Of a stretch of 54,661 bases of DNA, positions 51,420 to 54,661 are shown one piece after another. A program made the position numbers and the translations under genes. Source of the stretch: Novosphingobium cyanobacteriorum (GTDB lineage: Bacteria > Pseudomonadota > Alphaproteobacteria > Sphingomonadales > Sphingomonadaceae); NCBI RefSeq assembly GCF_029436685.1, contig NZ_JAROCY010000024.1, positions 1-54,661 on the forward strand. Direction: 5' to 3'. Positions within the stretch are counted from its first letter, which is position 1. Each line of letters begins with the position of its first letter. The notes below the pieces were generated by a model. The model was not told the DNA's origin and made no database searches. It was given only the letters and a program-made list of their open reading frames with translations.

Positions 51420-52343
51420 ATGACCCAAGCACCCATCCTCGTAACTGGCGGAACAGGCGCACAGGGCGGAGCCACGATCAACGCCCTCCTGGCCGATGGC
51501 CGCAAGGTGAGGGCGTTGGTCCGCGATCCAGCCTCACATGGTGCTCAGGCCTTGGCCGCTCGCGGTGTTGAGCTTGTGGTGGGCGACTTTGATGATGAGG
51601 CACGCCTCGCCGCTGCCATGCAAGGCGTAGATGGGGTCTTCTCCATGCAGACCCCCCCCTCGCCAACCGATCTTGAAGCCGAAGTCCGGGCTGGCGGCAA
51701 TCTGGTCAATGCCGCTCTTGCTGCGGGCGTCAGCACGTTCGTTCATACCTCCGTGGCGCGAGCTGGTGACCAGGCCGATTTCGTTGGCTGGCACGAAGGC
51801 CGCTGGTGGTTTGACTATTGGAATTCGAAATCAGGGGTGAATGATCTCGTGCGTGCGGCGGGCTTTGACCAATGGGTCATTCTTAAACCTGCCTATATGA
51901 TGGACAATTTCGTACCCCCGAAGGTACATTGGATGGCCCCTTCGCTGGAGAGGACTGGCGAGTTGGTGACGGCCATGGCGCCAGATACGCGCCTTGACCT
52001 TGTCGATGCGGCAGATGTCGGCCGGTTTGCTGCGGCCGCATTCGCCGATCCGGAGCGCTTCAATCGCCAGGAAATCGACTTGGCGGCGGAATCACTCACG
52101 ATTGCCGAGATTGCAGAGGTCATTTCGGCTGCCACAGGAAAGACCGTAACCACCGCTTGCGTCAGCCCGGAGGTGGCTATCGGGCGTGGTTGCATTCCCG
52201 GCCTTGTGCTGAGCGAGCAATGGAACGACGTTGAGGGCTACAAGGTCGATCTCGCCAGGGCTGGAAGTCATGGAATCGTTCTGACGACCTTCGCTGATTT
52301 TGCTGCGCGGCATGCAGGCGATTTTCGCATCGGACAGAAATGA
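51420..52343 (+). CDS. NmrA-like NAD(P)-binding protein
   Basis: A 307-residue atypical SDR of the NmrA group: ILVTGGTGAQGGATINALL, RALVRDPASHG, VELVVGDFDDEARLAAAMQG, VDGVFSMQTPPSPTDLE and FVHTSVARAGD. Active-site YxxxK is absent at the usual place, consistent with NmrA-type sensors or quinone/isoflavone-reductase-like members. The C-terminal half resembles substrate-binding NmrA domains. Role in this cluster is unknown. A truncated relic of the same family lies at 30502. ATG 51411 is an alternative start. Confidence 0.88.
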   Translation: MTQAPILVTGGTGAQGGATINALLADGRKVRALVRDPASHGAQALAARGVELVVGDFDDEARLAAAMQGVDGVFSMQTPPSPTDLEAEVRAGGNLVNAALAAGVSTFVHTSVARAGDQADFVGWHEGRWWFDYWNSKSGVNDLVRAAGFDQWVILKPAYMMDNFVPPKVHWMAPSLERTGELVTAMAPDTRLDLVDAADVGRFAAAAFADPERFNRQEIDLAAESLTIAEIAEVISAATGKTVTTACVSPEVAIGRGCIPGLVLSEQWNDVEGYKVDLARAGSHGIVLTTFADFAARHAGDFRIGQK

Positions 52344-52452
52344 GACCTGGTGCTCGGCTGATCGGCGGGATGCGAGTGATCGTCCGGTTGCCAGAATGCT
52401 GATTTGAAACAGGGCGCAGGGCAGCCTGCAGGAACGGGAAGAGGCAAGTAAA

Positions 52453-53214
52453 GTGCAAAAGAGACTGGAAGGGCGCGTCGCCATCGTAACCGGCGGTAGC
52501 CAGGGAATTGGGCGCGCCGTCGCCAGCGCATTCTGCCGGGAGGGAGCCAGAGTTCTGATCACCGGCCGGACCGAGGGAGCCTTGCTGGAGGCCGCAGCCC
52601 AAATTCGCGGTGCCGGCGGCGTGATTGAAAGCTGCGTAGCCGATATTGCAGAGCCAGCCGATGCCGGTCGTGTTGTGTCTCGCGCTGTGGAATTGTTTGG
52701 TGGACTGCACGTGATGGTAAACAACGCGGCAACATCAAGGCCCGGCACAAATTTCGAGGACACTGACGAAGACCTGCTCCAATTGACAATCCAATCGAGC
52801 TTAAGTGGTACTTTCCGTTACATGAACGCAGCCATGCCTCATCTGAAAGCATCTGGCGGCGGGGCGATCATCAATTTTGGTTCACGAACTGGCGTCGAAG
52901 GAATGGTGGGTTTCGGCGCCTATGCCGCAGCGAAGGAAGGTATCAGGGGCCTTTCGCGTGTGGCGGCACGCGAATGGGGAAAATACAATATTCGAGTGAA
53001 CGTGGTCTGCCCTGCCGCACTCAGCCCGATTTCCAAGACCTTCCTGGAAGACAATCCAGAGACTGCTCAACAAATCCTGAGCAGCGTTGCGCTGGGTCGG
53101 ATAGGTGATCCTGATCTTGATATTGCACCAGCCGTTGTATTCCTCGCCAGCGATGACGCACGCTATATTACTGGCCAGACAATTGCGGTCGATGGCGGCC
53201 AGATCATGTTGTAA
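52453..53214 (+). CDS. SDR-family oxidoreductase
   Basis: A 253-residue SDR starting at GTG: TGGSQGIG, VNNAAT, NFGSRTG, YAAAK active site, ending TGQTIAVDGGQIML. It closely parallels the SDR at 20250 (INFGSRxG, REWG, SPxxK, VDGGxxML). It is part of the TetR-crotonase-NmrA-SDR series. The reaction is hydroxyl/ketone oxidoreduction. Confidence 0.9.
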   Translation: MQKRLEGRVAIVTGGSQGIGRAVASAFCREGARVLITGRTEGALLEAAAQIRGAGGVIESCVADIAEPADAGRVVSRAVELFGGLHVMVNNAATSRPGTNFEDTDEDLLQLTIQSSLSGTFRYMNAAMPHLKASGGGAIINFGSRTGVEGMVGFGAYAAAKEGIRGLSRVAAREWGKYNIRVNVVCPAALSPISKTFLEDNPETAQQILSSVALGRIGDPDLDIAPAVVFLASDDARYITGQTIAVDGGQIML

Positions 53215-53381
53215 ATGCCTGGCCCGGTGCGGCTGAGACTGGTTATGTCGACTGCAACGGGTCGGGCATCAATACCTATGTCCTATCTGGTTGCGTGATC
53301 TGGCTGGGGAAATGTCCACGGGGCAGGCTGCAATCTATCGAGCAACAATCTGCCAGTCGGGCTTGTCGGGAGAGGGAAGAG

Positions 53382-54302
53382 ATGACGGCGATGAGTTTTG
53401 ACGGCCGGGTCGTAATCGTCACCGGCGCGGCCAGGGGCCTCGGCCGAGCCTATGCAATGCTCCTTGCACAGCGCGGGGCTTGTGTAGTGATCAACGATCT
53501 CGGTGTGGCGATTGATGGCACGGGACCTTCGCCAGAACCAGCGGAGGCGGTTGCGTCGCTCATCCGCGCCCACGGCGGCAAAGCGATTGCCGACCACAGC
53601 GACATCTCCACGCAAAGCGGGGTTAGATCTTTGGTCGCACGGACAGTCGAAGAATTCGGTGCGGTTGACGCGCTTGTCTGCAATGCCGGAACGATCGGCT
53701 ATGGCACGACGCCTGACAAGATCGAGCCGGACCAGTTCAATTCCCAGCTCTCGCTGATGGTGACTGGCGTCGGCCTGCTGATCGGCGCGGCGTGGGATTG
53801 GCTGAAGCGATCCGGCGAAGGGCGAATAGTCCTTATGAGTTCTGCCGGTGGCATGTTCGGCATTCCTGCAAACCCATATTACACCTCTGCCAAAGGTGGC
53901 GTGATCGGCTTGCTGCGCGGCCTCGCAATCGACGGCGCGGTGTTTGGGATCAAGGTGAATGCGGTCTGTCCGCTTGCTTACACCCGCCTTTTCGAGGGGT
54001 TTTCCGAGGACGTGGCATTCAACACCTGGTTCAAGGACAACGCGAAGGCGGAGTATGTCGCACCCATCGTCGGCTATCTCGCACATAGCGCATGCGAACC
54101 CACCGGCCGTGTGTTCTCTTCGGGCCTAGGGCATGTGAGCGAAGTGTTCATCGGTCTGACCGCCGGGTGGAAACAGCGAGCCCACAGTATCGAAGATATT
54201 CGCGACAACTTCGCGCAGATCGTTGATCGAGATGGCTTTGCCGTACCTGCAACAGCGATTGAATCCAGCGCCACCATGTTTGGCGACGCTCCGATCGGCT
54301 GA
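53382..54302 (+). CDS. SDR-family protein, 3-hydroxyacyl-CoA dehydrogenase-like
   Basis: A 306-residue SDR longer than the classical ~250. It has TGAARGLG, VVINDLGVAIDGTGPSPEPA (the N-D-L-G and insert typical of MFE-2/17beta-HSD4-type dehydrogenase domains), VCNAGT, serine in MSSAGG, and YTSAK. The C-terminal ~60 residues after HSACEPTGRVFSSG also match that group. It may oxidise a 3-hydroxyacyl-CoA made by the crotonases. GGGAAGAG precedes ATG 53382. Confidence 0.89.
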   Translation: MTAMSFDGRVVIVTGAARGLGRAYAMLLAQRGACVVINDLGVAIDGTGPSPEPAEAVASLIRAHGGKAIADHSDISTQSGVRSLVARTVEEFGAVDALVCNAGTIGYGTTPDKIEPDQFNSQLSLMVTGVGLLIGAAWDWLKRSGEGRIVLMSSAGGMFGIPANPYYTSAKGGVIGLLRGLAIDGAVFGIKVNAVCPLAYTRLFEGFSEDVAFNTWFKDNAKAEYVAPIVGYLAHSACEPTGRVFSSGLGHVSEVFIGLTAGWKQRAHSIEDIRDNFAQIVDRDGFAVPATAIESSATMFGDAPIG

Positions 54303-54371
54303 CCGACGAAGCTGGGGGCATTCACGATTCTACGGCCGAAACGGGCGGAATCATCTAATCTGGGAAGAAGG

Positions 54372-54395
54372 ATGGCGGGCCTTGAGGCCCGCCAT
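54372..54395. terminator. Perfect 10-bp hairpin between convergent genes
   Basis: ATGGCGGGCC-TTGA-GGCCCGCCAT lies between the SDR stop (54302) and the TonB-receptor stop (54417). CTTCTTCCC follows on the minus strand and CTGTCTTAT on the plus strand. A bidirectional terminator is likely. Confidence 0.75.
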
Positions 54396-54416
54396 CTGTC
54401 TTATCCGCCTGCTCTT

Positions 54417-54539
54417 TCAGAATTTGAACGAGACGTCCGCACCGAATGTGCGGGGCGCGCCGAAGATTGCGTTGGCATATCCAAGCCCACCCCTGTTGTC
54501 GTTGGCGTAGGCGAAGAAGCGCTTGTCTGTCACATTGTT
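54417..54539 (-). pseudogene. TonB-dependent receptor, 3' remnant
   Basis: Read on the minus strand, the 40 codons before the TGA at 54417-54419 encode NVTDKRFFAYANDN...YANAIFGAPRTFGADVSFKF. The closing G-A-D-V-S-F-K-F strand with a terminal aromatic is the signature of the last outer-membrane beta strand of TonB-dependent receptors. The rest of the gene (normally 700-1000 codons) is cut off by the IS end at 54540. The intact receptor would have imported a substrate across the outer membrane; here it is broken unless the missing part lies beyond the element. Confidence 0.85.
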
Positions 54540-54661
54540 TGTCAATCGGCGTTCAAAGTTGACCCCCTGATCGGCGCGTAAAACTGACCCCCCTATCGGT
54601 CTGGCAGGCGGTTATCCCGGTAGTCCATGGGAGGGGCCCGCGCATGCCGTCGCGCGCCGTC
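54540..54661. mobile_element. Terminus of an IS21-family-like insertion sequence (right copy)
   Basis: Exact inverted copy of 1-122. The element begins with TGTCAATCGGCG at 54540. The same end of the element faces inward at both window ends, so the two copies are in inverted orientation. It interrupts the TonB-dependent receptor gene. No transposase is visible. Confidence 0.72.

Noticed and set aside
1..54661. Known steroid or bile-acid pathway
   Set aside because: Heteromeric dehydrogenase and SDRs are suggestive, but no ketosteroid dehydrogenase, Rieske 9-hydroxylase or meta-cleavage gene is present.
1..54661. CRISPR arrays, tRNA or rRNA genes, riboswitches
   Set aside because: No regularly spaced repeats, cloverleaf-like or rRNA-like segments, or leader motifs were recognised on reading.

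Overview
The window is a dense, GC-rich block of catabolic genes. High GC, GTG starts, TonB-dependent uptake, P450cam-like (CYP101-type) cytochromes P450 and many SDR, GMC and VOC paralogues point to an alphaproteobacterium, most likely a sphingomonad of the Novosphingobium/Sphingobium type. That placement is inferred from gene content; no rRNA or housekeeping marker is present. No tRNA, rRNA, CRISPR array, replication gene or intact transposase was seen.

Both window ends are the same 122-bp sequence in inverted orientation (1-122 and 54540-54661). It has the look of an IS21-family terminus: TG...CA ends and two internal ~24-bp direct repeats. On the left it truncates an alpha/beta hydrolase. 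On the right it cuts a TonB-dependent receptor, leaving the last ~40 codons. The window therefore lies between two oppositely oriented IS copies, or is an assembly contig broken at that repeat.

Layout. (1) 1517-7258, minus: two acyl-CoA dehydrogenases, a thiolase, and a 2-oxoacid dehydrogenase E1 alpha/beta pair followed by a free-standing 76-residue lipoyl protein. (2) 7444-12817, plus: crotonase, hotdog thioesterase, LhgO-like FAD oxidoreductase, GMC oxidoreductase and ALDH, partly overlapping. (3) 12840-14759, minus: crotonase and TesB-like thioesterase. (4) 14991-21008, plus: amidohydrolase, P450, DUF1214 protein, sulfotransferase, SDR; then a convergent TetR gene. (5) 21839-33098, plus: P450, VOC, two SDRs, ALDH, GMC, DUF1214 protein, SDR, an NmrA relic, VOC, GMC. 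(6) 33696-40803, minus: an unidentified protein, VOC, PhyH-type dioxygenase, MFS transporter, NUDT19-like Nudix, SDR, acyl-CoA ligase. (7) A 1136-residue carboxylic acid reductase on plus, then an IclR gene on minus with paired palindromes upstream. (8) 45324-49575, plus: amidohydrolase with a clear terminator, three SDRs and an NTF2-like protein. (9) 49768-54302: TetR, crotonase, NmrA-like protein and two SDRs, starting in visibly more AT-rich DNA.

Together the genes suggest uptake (TonB receptor, now broken; MFS) and oxidation of a hydrophobic, probably alicyclic or terpenoid-like compound. P450 and PhyH would hydroxylate it; GMC, SDR and ALDH enzymes would oxidise alcohol to acid; an AMP-forming ligase would make the CoA ester; and acyl-CoA dehydrogenase, crotonase, SDR and thiolase would run beta-oxidation, with thioesterases and a Nudix enzyme balancing CoA esters. 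The substrate cannot be read from the sequence. Less usual elements are the E1 pair with an orphan lipoyl carrier, two P450/DUF1214 modules without ferredoxins, an SDR with YxxxR in place of YxxxK, and a carboxylic acid reductase inside a degradative cluster.
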